Below are positions 1 through 6,444 of a stretch of 19,154 bases of DNA, piece after piece. Location: the NCBI GenBank assembly GCA_964405075.1, contig CAYOMP010000039.1, positions 1 to 19,154 of the forward strand, read 5' to 3'. Made by a program: the position numbers and the translations under genes. Every line of letters starts with the position of its first letter. Position 1 is the stretch's first letter. This DNA is from CAYOMP01 sp964405075. Its GTDB lineage: Bacteria; Bacillota; Clostridia; Lachnospirales; Lachnospiraceae. A model generated the notes under the pieces. That model had not been told where the DNA came from, ran no database searches, and worked only from the letters and a program-made list of their open reading frames with translations.

Positions 1-203
1 GGGAATCTGAAGGAAGGTGGCGGCAAATCTCTGGTCTGACGAACAGAAATCACATCAGGCTATAGTTAAGGATAAGAACGCTTAGAGATAGGAATAAGTA
101 GTGCAAGGCATAGGCACATCTTAGAACAACCGAACCGCCGCTTTCGGAACCGCATGAGCGGTGGTGTGAGAGAACGGGAGTTAGTCACCCCCTCCTACTC
201 GAT
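1..203 (+). mobile_element. Group II intron, 3' part with domains V and VI
   Basis: Positions 134-165 fold as a group II intron domain V. The lower stem is 9 bp (ACCGCCGCT with AGCGGTGGT, one G-T pair), followed by an upper stem of about 4 bp with one mismatch, a GAAC loop and a 2-nt bulge (TG) on the 3' side. A domain VI-like segment follows and ends in CCTACTCGAT, the usual 3' end of bacterial introns, with an unpaired A seven bases from the end as candidate branch point. The domain VI stem (GGGAG against CCCCC/CTCC) is imperfect, so the copy may be decaying. Positions 1-130 look like conserved intron RNA. No reverse transcriptase frame is visible, and I cannot tell whether it lies before the window or is absent. 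The 3' boundary is placed at about 203. Confidence 0.68.
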
Positions 204-262
204 TCGTTAATATTGAACAACAGTGATGAAGGCTTGCTGTGATTTATTTTATATATGTTATA

Positions 263-291
263 TTGACTTCCTAACGGATACTAGGTATAAT
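263..291 (+). promoter_or_regulatory. Sigma-A promoter of the TetR gene
   Basis: TTGACT (263-268), a 17-bp spacer and TATAAT (286-291) make a near-consensus promoter. Transcription would start near 298, about 37 bases before the chosen TetR start codon. The spacer is almost entirely filled by the first operator copy, so a bound repressor would block RNA polymerase directly. Confidence 0.85.
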
Positions 292-310
292 GTTCCTAAC
301 GGATATTAGG
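270..310 (+). promoter_or_regulatory. Tandem TetR operators
   Basis: Two near-identical 16-bp sites, CCTAACGGATACTAGG (270-285) and CCTAACGGATATTAGG (295-310), differ at one base. Each has inverted CCTA/TAGG ends, and they repeat with a 25-bp period. The first fills the -35/-10 spacer and the second covers the expected transcription start. Their place directly before a TetR gene makes autorepression the simplest reading. Binding by this TetR is inferred. Confidence 0.75.
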
Positions 311-334
311 TATATGAAGATTGGAGAAAACGAA

Positions 335-931
335 ATGGAAAGGATAAAAACAAAGGACAGAATACTTTTAGCAGCGCTTGATTTATTTTCAGAAAAGGGA
401 TATGACCAGGCATCCATTGATTTAATTGCAGAAGCTGTGGAAATAAAAGGTCCATCCATATACGCTCATTATAAGGGAAAGGAAGACATTCTCGATTCTC
501 TGATTTCCATGATGGAACAAAAATATGATGAGAATTTCGGAAATAGTTCTAACTTGGATAAGATACCGGAATCACTTGATGAATTCAAAGAAGACTGTAT
601 GAGGCGAATTGGATTCACGATGAAGGATCCACAGATACAAAAGGTCAGAAGATTTTGTGCGAAGGAGCAGTATAGAAATGAAAAGATTGCGGCACTTACA
701 TCAAAGCACCAGTTGACCGGAAATCAGGAAATGTATGCTCTGATGTTAGAAAAAATGATGGAAAAGAATCTGATTCGTAGGTTTGATGCCAATCTGCTTG
801 CTTTAGAAATTGTAGCGCCGGTAACAGTGATGATAGAGATTGCAGACCGAGAGCCTGACAGGACGGACGAAATGTGGACGCAGATAGGTGTGCATCTGTC
901 ACATTTTGTTGAAATCTATGGGATGAAGTAA
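335..931 (+). CDS. TetR/AcrR family transcriptional regulator
   Basis: A 198-residue protein of normal TetR length. The N-terminal helix-turn-helix (about residues 4-50) reads through DRILLAALDLFSEKGYDQAS and IKGPSIYAHYKGKEDIL, with the typical SIYxHYxxKEDIL recognition-helix region. The rest is a helical ligand-binding and dimer domain with no family-specific motif that I recognise. I chose ATG 335 because GGAG at 323-326 sits 8 bases before it. The same frame is open from ATG 290 and 314, but 290 lies within the promoter. It is probably an autorepressor acting on the two operators upstream, and may also control the membrane protease genes that follow. Its ligand cannot be predicted from sequence. 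Confidence 0.93.
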   Translation: MERIKTKDRILLAALDLFSEKGYDQASIDLIAEAVEIKGPSIYAHYKGKEDILDSLISMMEQKYDENFGNSSNLDKIPESLDEFKEDCMRRIGFTMKDPQIQKVRRFCAKEQYRNEKIAALTSKHQLTGNQEMYALMLEKMMEKNLIRRFDANLLALEIVAPVTVMIEIADREPDRTDEMWTQIGVHLSHFVEIYGMK

Positions 932-1006
932 GTTGAAGGATCAAGCAATAATTAACTAACAAACAGATGAATGACAGGAATTTTAAAAACTATTAGGTGA
1001 TTTTAA

Positions 1007-1153
1007 GTTGCAGAACTGGAAAAATCGGAGTTGAGCGAGGTGTTTATTGTTGAAATAGGGTACGGTATTCTGCCAGATCAAGAGGGGAAAGGCTATACTA
1101 CAGAAGCAGTTCAAGCCATGACACAGTGGGCTTTTGGCAATGCGGGAAAGTAA
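1007..1153 (+). pseudogene. GNAT acetyltransferase remnant (C-terminal part)
   Basis: The frame that includes 1049-1150 reads VEIGYGILPDQEGKGYTTEA and then VQAMTQWAF before a TAA at 1151. This is the acetyl-CoA binding region of a RimJ/RimL-type GNAT acetyltransferase (motif QxGKGY followed by TEAV). Only about 48 codons are open, and a stop lies at 1004-1006. A GDFK-like stretch just upstream in another frame suggests a frameshift. An intact protein would be about 170-190 residues, so both the front and the tail are lost. It lies between TetR and the CPBP protease gene and probably has no function. Confidence 0.65.
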
Positions 1154-1214
1154 AAAAGAAGGCATTTAAACCAATTTCAATTTGAAGGAACAATACAGAT
1201 TTGGGGGAAAGAAT

Positions 1215-1955
1215 ATGGAAAAGAAAGATAGGACAGGGCTTAAAACGGCAGTGGCGTTAATGCTTCTCCTGTTATTCTTCTTTGTGCAGGGAGCAATTGT
1301 AGTGATCACAAAGATAGAAGGAGTACAGTCCGCCATTGTAAGAGGAACTGTGATTTGGAGTCTTGTAGTGATTACGCTGGCATATTACATAATCAGGTAT
1401 CGGGGAATATCCATGCTGGGAATTCGCAAGGTTAAAAAAGGAACAGCAAAGAGAGTACTATATTATTCACCGCTATTGCTTATCGCTTTTTCGCCTCTTG
1501 TAGCTGGCGTGGATTTGGAAGAAGGAGCAGCCTTTCTTTTCGCCAATTTGTTTTTGTCACTTGGCATTGGTATGGCGGAAGAAATCTTTTTCAGGGGAAT
1601 CATCTGCAATTTGTGGCTAAAGCAAGGAGTAGTCAAAGCCATGCTGTTGTCATCTGTTCTTTTTGGAATGAGCCATATCCTGAACATGGCAGGTGGGGCA
1701 GGTCTTTTGGCAACGATTCTTCAGATATGCTTTGCTATTGTCTATGGGATGGTATTCACACTCATATTTATCGAGGGTAACAGTCTGCTTCCTTGCGTTT
1801 TTATGCATGCACTGCATGATTTTTGTTCCTTTATCAGTGCGGAGGGGTCTATGCAGTCTGACATGATTTTGGGTGTAGTTCAGTTTGTTATTTTGCTGGC
1901 ATATTTTCTATATATGCTTCATCAAAGAAGATGGGAAGGGAAGGATACATTATGA
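1215..1955 (+). CDS. CPBP family intramembrane metalloprotease (CAAX/Abi type)
   Basis: A 246-residue polytopic membrane protein with about 7-8 hydrophobic segments. The three CPBP motifs are present: EEIFFRG (E122, E123, R127), FxxxH in LFGMSHI (F150, H154), and the third motif around N189 and HALHDF (H198). All expected catalytic residues are therefore there. CPBP proteases cleave within membranes; bacterial members have been linked to processing of prenylated or secreted peptides and to bacteriocin self-immunity, but the substrate here is unknown. ATG 1215 is preferred over an in-frame TTG at 1182 because GGGGGAAAG ends about 4 bases before it. The stop overlaps the next start (ATGA), so the two proteins are translationally coupled. 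Confidence 0.9.
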   Translation: MEKKDRTGLKTAVALMLLLLFFFVQGAIVVITKIEGVQSAIVRGTVIWSLVVITLAYYIIRYRGISMLGIRKVKKGTAKRVLYYSPLLLIAFSPLVAGVDLEEGAAFLFANLFLSLGIGMAEEIFFRGIICNLWLKQGVVKAMLLSSVLFGMSHILNMAGGAGLLATILQICFAIVYGMVFTLIFIEGNSLLPCVFMHALHDFCSFISAEGSMQSDMILGVVQFVILLAYFLYMLHQRRWEGKDTL

Positions 1956-2452
1956 AGAAACGTATACGACAATATATAGGGTTACTTTCAGCGGTGCTTG
2001 CTTATTATGCTGTTCATGAAGGAGCACATTTGATTTATGCATTTTCTACCGGGGTATTCCGTCAGATTAACTTTATGGGAATCGGTATGCAGATTGGAAT
2101 ATATGAGGAACGAATGAGTGACACAGGGCTTGGTATTTTTTGCAGTGTTGGTGTTGCGGCGACAATGATAACAGCTTATGTGCTGACATTGACATCAGCT
2201 CAAATTTGTAAGGTCAAATCTAAAACCTTCAAAGCATGCATGTATTATATTACGATTGCCATGCTGCTGCTTGATCCGCTGTATTTGAGCATATTGTGCG
2301 GATTTTTCGGCGGTGGTGATATGAACGGGATTGCGCTTTTGCTTCCCGAGTGGTTGGCGAGATCTTTCTTTGGAGTGTTATTGGTAATAAACTGTGTGAT
2401 GTTTTGGAAGGTGGTTCTTCCCAAATATAAGGAAGCATTTGCAGAACAATGA
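1952..2452 (+). CDS. Small HExxH membrane protein, putative M50-like metalloprotease
   Basis: A 166-residue membrane protein whose start codon overlaps the CPBP stop (ATGA), so the two are made together. The first membrane segment contains AVHEGAHLIYA, an HExxH zinc-protease motif (H22, E23, H26) inside a hydrophobic helix, as in site-2 proteases. A later LLLDPLYLSIL and GGGDMNG stretch could supply a third zinc ligand, but it does not match the usual NPxPxxxLDGG of M50. About 4 membrane segments are visible. The HExxH and the coupling to another membrane protease are seen in the sequence; protease activity is inferred. It could also be a non-catalytic membrane partner. Confidence 0.7.
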   Translation: MKKRIRQYIGLLSAVLAYYAVHEGAHLIYAFSTGVFRQINFMGIGMQIGIYEERMSDTGLGIFCSVGVAATMITAYVLTLTSAQICKVKSKTFKACMYYITIAMLLLDPLYLSILCGFFGGGDMNGIALLLPEWLARSFFGVLLVINCVMFWKVVLPKYKEAFAEQ

Positions 2453-2548
2453 ATTTCCGTAGAAAGGGAACAGCTTTGTCAGGCTGACAGCGGTTAGCAT
2501 AATACTGTTTCAAGGAACAATCAGAAAAATTATGGAGGGCAAAAGTAT

Positions 2549-3130
2549 ATGAAAAAAAGAATCGTGTTTGAACTGGCAGCAGGTATACTGATGCTGGTTT
2601 CAGCATTATATACCTACATTCCGAAGTCACAGTATATGTATGAATTGACCTTTATTTCCAACATGGCTGGAGCAGGTCTATTACTTTATGATGCGACTTA
2701 TGCGGCTGTAAAGCGAAAATGGCTGCCGAGTGTTTTGTTTTTGATTGAAACAGTAGCAATCAGTATTGTGCTTTTGATTGCTGGTGGGTGTACGGTATCA
2801 GGTCTGGCACATTTTAATTACAGCGGTGGTATGTTTTTTCTGCATGTCGTGAATCCGATAGTGTTTATGGGATTCTATTTGTTGGTGAAAGCAAAAAGAA
2901 AACTCAATGTAGCGGAGATTGTATGGTCGCCAATATTAATATTGCTATATTTATTATTCGATTACATAAGGTTTCGGTTCGTGGGAAGCTTTGTATATGG
3001 ACTGTTTCCAACAGAAAAAATGAGCTTGCTGAACGCTATGGTTATAGGGATTATCATGTATATATTGGCAGGTACCTGGGGGCTTTTAATCTGCTCGGTT
3101 GGAAGGTTGGTGAAAAACATTACAGATTGA
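2549..3130 (+). CDS. Multi-pass membrane protein, Pr6Pr-like
   Basis: A 193-residue hydrophobic protein with about 6 predicted membrane segments. GGAGGG at 2533-2538 precedes ATG 2549 at good spacing. Features such as FFLHVVNPIVFMGFYLL, then WSPILILLYLLFDYIRFRFV and an aromatic VYGLFP turn, recall the Pr6Pr family of six-helix proteins of unknown function. I make this assignment from memory of the pattern and it is uncertain. The gene follows the HExxH gene by about 96 bases on the same strand, so it may belong to the same TetR-linked unit. No catalytic motif is apparent. Confidence 0.6.
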   Translation: MKKRIVFELAAGILMLVSALYTYIPKSQYMYELTFISNMAGAGLLLYDATYAAVKRKWLPSVLFLIETVAISIVLLIAGGCTVSGLAHFNYSGGMFFLHVVNPIVFMGFYLLVKAKRKLNVAEIVWSPILILLYLLFDYIRFRFVGSFVYGLFPTEKMSLLNAMVIGIIMYILAGTWGLLICSVGRLVKNITD

Positions 3131-3205
3131 AGGGAACCTTAAGTAATTAATCTAAAAATATGGCGTTTTACGCATGATAATTATTAAAATTTTTGGAGGC
3201 ACGAT

Positions 3206-3601
3206 ATGGTATCTTTCAAAAAGAAATACAAGGCAGGTATCAAAAGCTTTCTGGTGGGTTGAGCAACAATGCTTTTATTTGCAATGGTGCTTGAGCAGCT
3301 TGTCCACAGTGTAGTATTAGGGTCTGTGGCTGGTGCGGTGACATAGGGTAATATCTGGCTGTATGCGCTTTATGGCTCACTGATGGCAGGATTGTTTAAA
3401 GAGACAGAGCGTTTGCTTGCAATGCGCTATGTACTGAAGAAGGAACAATGCAACACTTATAATGCGCTGATGTATGGCGCAGGACATAGCGGATTTGAGG
3501 AAATTATGATTACAAATAGTGACTTCGATAAAAAGGAGTTTATTTTGTTTTTCATTTTTTATAGTAACGGTACAGTTTGGCCAAAGATATGGATGAAATG
3601 A
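3206..3601 (+). pseudogene. YhfC-type intramembrane protease, broken
   Basis: An excellent GGAGG at 3195-3199 precedes ATG 3206, but the frame meets TGA at 3260-3262 and TAG at 3344-3346. Read through, it gives the YhfC-family core: GLFKETERLLAMRYVLKKE and then NALMYGAGHSGFEEIM. YhfC proteins are glutamic-type membrane proteases of about 250 residues, with a catalytic FEExxR and a GAGHGGxE motif. Here the first Glu of the EE pair is Lys (FKET) and the second motif has Ser for Gly (GHSGFE). After about residue 100 the sequence stops resembling the family and ends at 3601, so the C-terminal half is missing. It is clearly non-functional. Like the CPBP gene upstream it encoded a membrane protease. 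Confidence 0.8.
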
Positions 3602-3616
3602 TGAGGAGCCGAATTA

Positions 3617-4075
3617 GTGAGGATAATATCAATGAATGAAAAAACATATACAACACCGCTTCAAAGACGGTATATGACATCTATGGAAATCTGGATGTTG
3701 AAAAGAATGGAACCCATTTACCGCTATTACCCATGGAAATCCCTCTTAAAGGCGGGAACAGATGGAATTGCCGTAACGGAATACGGAAGAAAACTGATGC
3801 GTGAAATGATGTTAGAGTACGATGGTGACCAGAAAAGGTATGCGAAGGTGGCGGGGCATGGCTTTAGAATACTTGCGGAAGCGGTAGAATGTCCGGCTTT
3901 ATTAATCTGTGGCGAACAGGATAAGGCAGGCTCCTGTGTCCGATACAACAAGGCATGACATAAGAACACCGGCATTCCTTTGGAATGGATTAAAGATGCT
4001 GGACATAACTCTAATACTGACCAGCCGGAGCTTGTGAACAGTCTCATTGCAAAGCTGGTTGAGGGAATGCGGTGA
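3617..4075 (+). pseudogene. Alpha/beta hydrolase remnant (C-terminal half)
   Basis: The frame from about 3644 reads TTPLQRRYMTSMEIWMLKRM, then YRYYPWKSLLKAG, EYGRKLMREMM, GDQKRYAKVAGHG, CPALLICGEQDKAGS, and after an in-frame TGA (3956-3958) HKNTGIPLEWIKDAGHNSNT. This is the cap and C-terminal part of an alpha/beta hydrolase: the LLICGEQD strand carries the acid-residue region and GHNSN the catalytic His. The N-terminal half with the GxSxG nucleophile is missing. The TGA falls where relatives have Trp (KAWHKN). A short in-frame deletion before CPALL is likely, since the linker to that strand is shorter than I expect. The substrate cannot be inferred. Confidence 0.78.
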
Positions 4076-4098
4076 CAAAAAAGTATTATGAAAGGTGA

Positions 4099-4908
4099 GT
4101 GTTGGAAGTGATAGATAATGAAGTTGTAAAATACTATGAAAATTATAGAGAAGAAGACAGAATAACAACAAACAATGCGAGAAAAATAGAATTCTTAACT
4201 ACAATAAGGAAGCTTGATGAAGTATTGAAAGAGAAATATGAAATACTTGATTGTGCAGCAGGAACGGGAGCATATGCATTTTATTTAGCAGATAAAGGAC
4301 ACAAATTAACTGCTACAGATATTACGCCAAGACATATTTCTTATATAGATGAACACTTAAAAGAAAAACCGTATTCAATGGAAACAAGGGTGTTGGATGC
4401 AACAGATATGTCTTGTTTTCTGGATGCATCCTTTGATGTCGTTTTGAATATGGGACCTTTTTATCATTTGATTGATGAGAAGGCTAGAAAAAAGTGCCTT
4501 GAAGAGTCCTTAAGAGTATTGAAAAAAGGCGGTTATTTCGTTGTTGCATATATACCAAGATTATACCTTAATCAAATGATAGCAATGCTTGATGTCAAGT
4601 ATGTTGATGAACAATTGCTTAGCCAGATAAAAACAACTGGGGTATTGAAACATAATGATCCTAACTGCTTTTGGACGGATACATATTATTCGTCCTATGA
4701 TGAGATGCAGGCACTTTTCAGAGATAATAATCTGGATGTAGTGATGCATTTTGCACAGGATGGTATGTCCCCATTATTTCATAATACTGTTGATATGTGG
4801 AATGATGAACAATTTGATACCTGGCTTGCATATCATTTATCTGTATGTGCTGAAAAAACGATTATTGATATGAGTAACCATGTGGTGATTATTGGAAAAA
4901 AGAATTGA
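4099..4908 (+). CDS. Class I SAM-dependent methyltransferase
   Basis: An apparently intact 269-residue protein. Motif I is ILDCAAGTGAYAFYLA (about residues 49-64), the SAM-binding loop. LTATDIT (about 70-76) gives the acidic residue after strand 2. FDVVLNMGPFYHL is motif IV, and LRVLKKGGYFVVAYIPR is the post-motif strand typical of Methyltransf_11/25 enzymes that methylate small molecules. It should be cytosolic; the acceptor is unknown. The start is uncertain: GTG 4099 follows AAAGG very closely, and GTG 4108 is an alternative with longer spacing. It sits between two broken hydrolase genes and uses AT-rich codons, yet is free of nonsense changes, so it may be under selection or have arrived separately. 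Confidence 0.85.
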   Translation: MLEVIDNEVVKYYENYREEDRITTNNARKIEFLTTIRKLDEVLKEKYEILDCAAGTGAYAFYLADKGHKLTATDITPRHISYIDEHLKEKPYSMETRVLDATDMSCFLDASFDVVLNMGPFYHLIDEKARKKCLEESLRVLKKGGYFVVAYIPRLYLNQMIAMLDVKYVDEQLLSQIKTTGVLKHNDPNCFWTDTYYSSYDEMQALFRDNNLDVVMHFAQDGMSPLFHNTVDMWNDEQFDTWLAYHLSVCAEKTIIDMSNHVVIIGKKN

Positions 4909-4981
4909 ACTTCTCGTGAAATGAGGAATAGTAAAGGTGGTGAATTACTATGATACTATTAACAGGAAAGAGGAGGTGTAA

Positions 4982-5530
4982 GCGTATGTGGAGTTTCTGG
5001 ACAAGCTTGGCATTTACATGGTATATCTGTTGGCGACGTCTGCCGGAGTCAGCATTGCAATTCGCTTCGCACTCAATTATTCGGAGCGCACAAGAGGCTT
5101 GATTTTATACAACTCCGATATGCCGCTTGTGGAGAAACCGAAAAAATTTGCCGAATATGTGGGACCTCCTGCATTCCTGTGAAATAATTACGCCATGTTC
5201 CTGCTAAGTCCTATGTTTGAGCCAATCATGGGAATGGAGCCGTCTACCATTTACAGTATGATGCCCGTAAATGACAGAAAAGATGGTGTGGTATTGGATG
5301 CCTCAATTACCAATCCTGATATGGCAAGGAACTTTTAGGACTCCCCGATTGAGGATTTACAGATTCCTACACTGATTTTCCATGCGAAGGACGATAAGCT
5401 AGCGAGTTACAACGATACGGAGAGAGCGGTGTCAAGATTTCCAGACTGCACATTCGTTTCCTTTGAAAGCGGCGGACATTTGATGGCGGGGCATGGAGAA
5501 GAAATCAAAAAAATGTTTCTGATTTTGTAA
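4982..5530 (+). pseudogene. Second alpha/beta hydrolase, truncated and interrupted
   Basis: Read through two in-frame stops, TGA 5180-5182 and TAG 5336-5338, the frame gives VEFLDKLGIYMVYLLATSAG, IRFALNYSERTRGLILYNSD, NNYAMFLLSPMFEPIMGMEP, ITNPDMARNF, DLQIPTLIFHAKDDKLASY and FVSFESGGHLMAGH. This is an alpha/beta hydrolase with nucleophile elbow ATSAGVS (the first Gly of GxSxG is replaced), acid residue near AKDDKL and catalytic His in GGHLM. The N-terminal strands and oxyanion region are missing; the frame is open only from 4982. Near the end a run of seven A seems to have shifted the frame, since VSDFVTKQH continues in another frame. It differs from the hydrolase remnant at 3617-4075 and is not a duplicate of it. 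Confidence 0.8.
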
Positions 5531-5780
5531 CGAAGCAACACAAAAAAGTAAAATAATTCAAACTTCCCATACTGAAAATGGACGTCGCTCCTTGAAAACT
5601 TTATATTCTTTACGATTAAATACACTTAAGGCGATTGCAGATTATTTTGAAGTATCAATGGATGATTTAGTCAATTACAGTGAAAAGGAGACTGGACTTG
5701 GTGATTATGAAAGAAGAGGGATTTCTTTCCATGATAGAAGCATTTCGTTCTGCAAAATGAGGCTTGGAAGGAAAAAATGA
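5523..5780 (+). pseudogene. XRE-family helix-turn-helix regulator remnant
   Basis: From about 5556 the frame reads IQTSHTENGRRSLKTLYSLR and then NTLKAIADYFEVSMDDLVNY. The HxENGRR recognition-helix and IADYFxVSxDDLV endings are hallmarks of the XRE (Cro/CI) DNA-binding domain. The first two helices are missing. After SEKETGLGDYE the frame seems to shift: another frame gives EEGFLSMIEAFRSAK, a more natural continuation, before hitting TGA. Its upstream edge runs directly into the broken hydrolase. It is likely a dead fragment. Confidence 0.6.
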
Positions 5781-5856
5781 ATATGGAATATAAGATTAGA
5801 TTAGTAGCTGAAAATGAAGATGGAAGCCCTGAACTTTTGCGTATGCCTTAAGCTGT

Positions 5857-6192
5857 TTGATGATATGGCTTGTGGCGTTTCGCAAACGTCTATGTAATGA
5901 TGAGATGAAGGAGGGAAGGAAGAATCTTACCAAATGTAATTATAAGGTTGATTATGTGATTACTCATTGTTGTTCAAGCACTGTACAGGACATTATTGAT
6001 ATGGGACCAGGACATTTATTCAAAGCAGATGTGCTTACTGATTATCTGCAGGAAATAGAAGAAAAGCTTGAGTATAAACACTGGTTCTTCGGTCATTACC
6101 ACATAGATATGGATGTGGATGAAAAACATAGTGTTCTCTATCATGCAATTGTTCCACTGAAAGCACATACTCCTTTGAAAATCATAGTTTAA
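5857..6192 (+). pseudogene. Metallophosphoesterase remnant (C-terminal part)
   Basis: The recognisable part starts at about 5895 and reads NDEMKEGRKNL, YKVDYVITHCCSSTVQDIID, KADVLTDYLQEIEEKLEYKH and WFFGHYHIDMDVDEKHSVLY. VITHC and FGHYHID are the later metal-binding motifs (His residues) of calcineurin-like phosphoesterases. The N-terminal metal site (DxHG and GNHD motifs) is absent, so about half of a protein of about 200-250 residues is lost and no activity is expected. The open frame begins with unrelated residues (MMIWLVAFRKR), which probably mark the deletion junction. It is the last of the run of broken genes beginning at 3206. Confidence 0.7.
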
Positions 6193-6218
6193 TTTCAAAG
6201 TGGATGAATTAAAATAGC

Positions 6219-6247
6219 TTGTATAGTACGTGATTTCGTTATATTAT
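6219..6247 (+). promoter_or_regulatory. Putative promoter for the hybrid kinase gene
   Basis: TTGTAT (6219-6224), a 17-bp spacer and TATTAT (6242-6247) fit a sigma-A promoter. A perfect 10-bp palindrome ACAATATTGT (6260-6269) sits just after the expected start and could be a regulator site. The resulting leader of about 190 bases before ATG 6445 is long. It contains a small hairpin, GTATCA with TGATAC, near 6363-6383. Confidence 0.5.
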
Positions 6248-6444
6248 TATATAAAAAGTACAATATTGTGTAGGAAAATGTCTTTTTGGCTCGAAATTTG
6301 GTGATTATTTTCCTTGAGATAATGGGAGAAACTTCTTGTTTCTTTGATTTTATGTTGAATATGTATCAAGCGGATTGTGATACATATCTGAGGGCAGAAA
6401 GAATACTGCTTGCAACTATTAGAAGGAACAAGGAGGTAGGGGGT

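Noticed and set aside
290..334. Upstream ATG codons (290 and 314) as TetR start
   Set aside because: 290 lies inside the -10 element and 314 has no good ribosome site; ATG 335 has GGAG at proper spacing.
2923..3150. 75-codon plus-strand frame overlapping the membrane protein gene
   Set aside because: It is an out-of-frame shadow of the 2549-3130 gene, with no ribosome site or domain.
3206..5530. Stop codon reassignment (TGA read as Trp)
   Set aside because: TAG occurs at equivalent places, TGA ends intact genes here, and the same genes are also truncated and frameshifted.
6286..6444. N-terminal extension of the hybrid kinase
   Set aside because: The frame is open but starts at a TTG without a ribosome site, while ATG 6445 has AAGGAGG.
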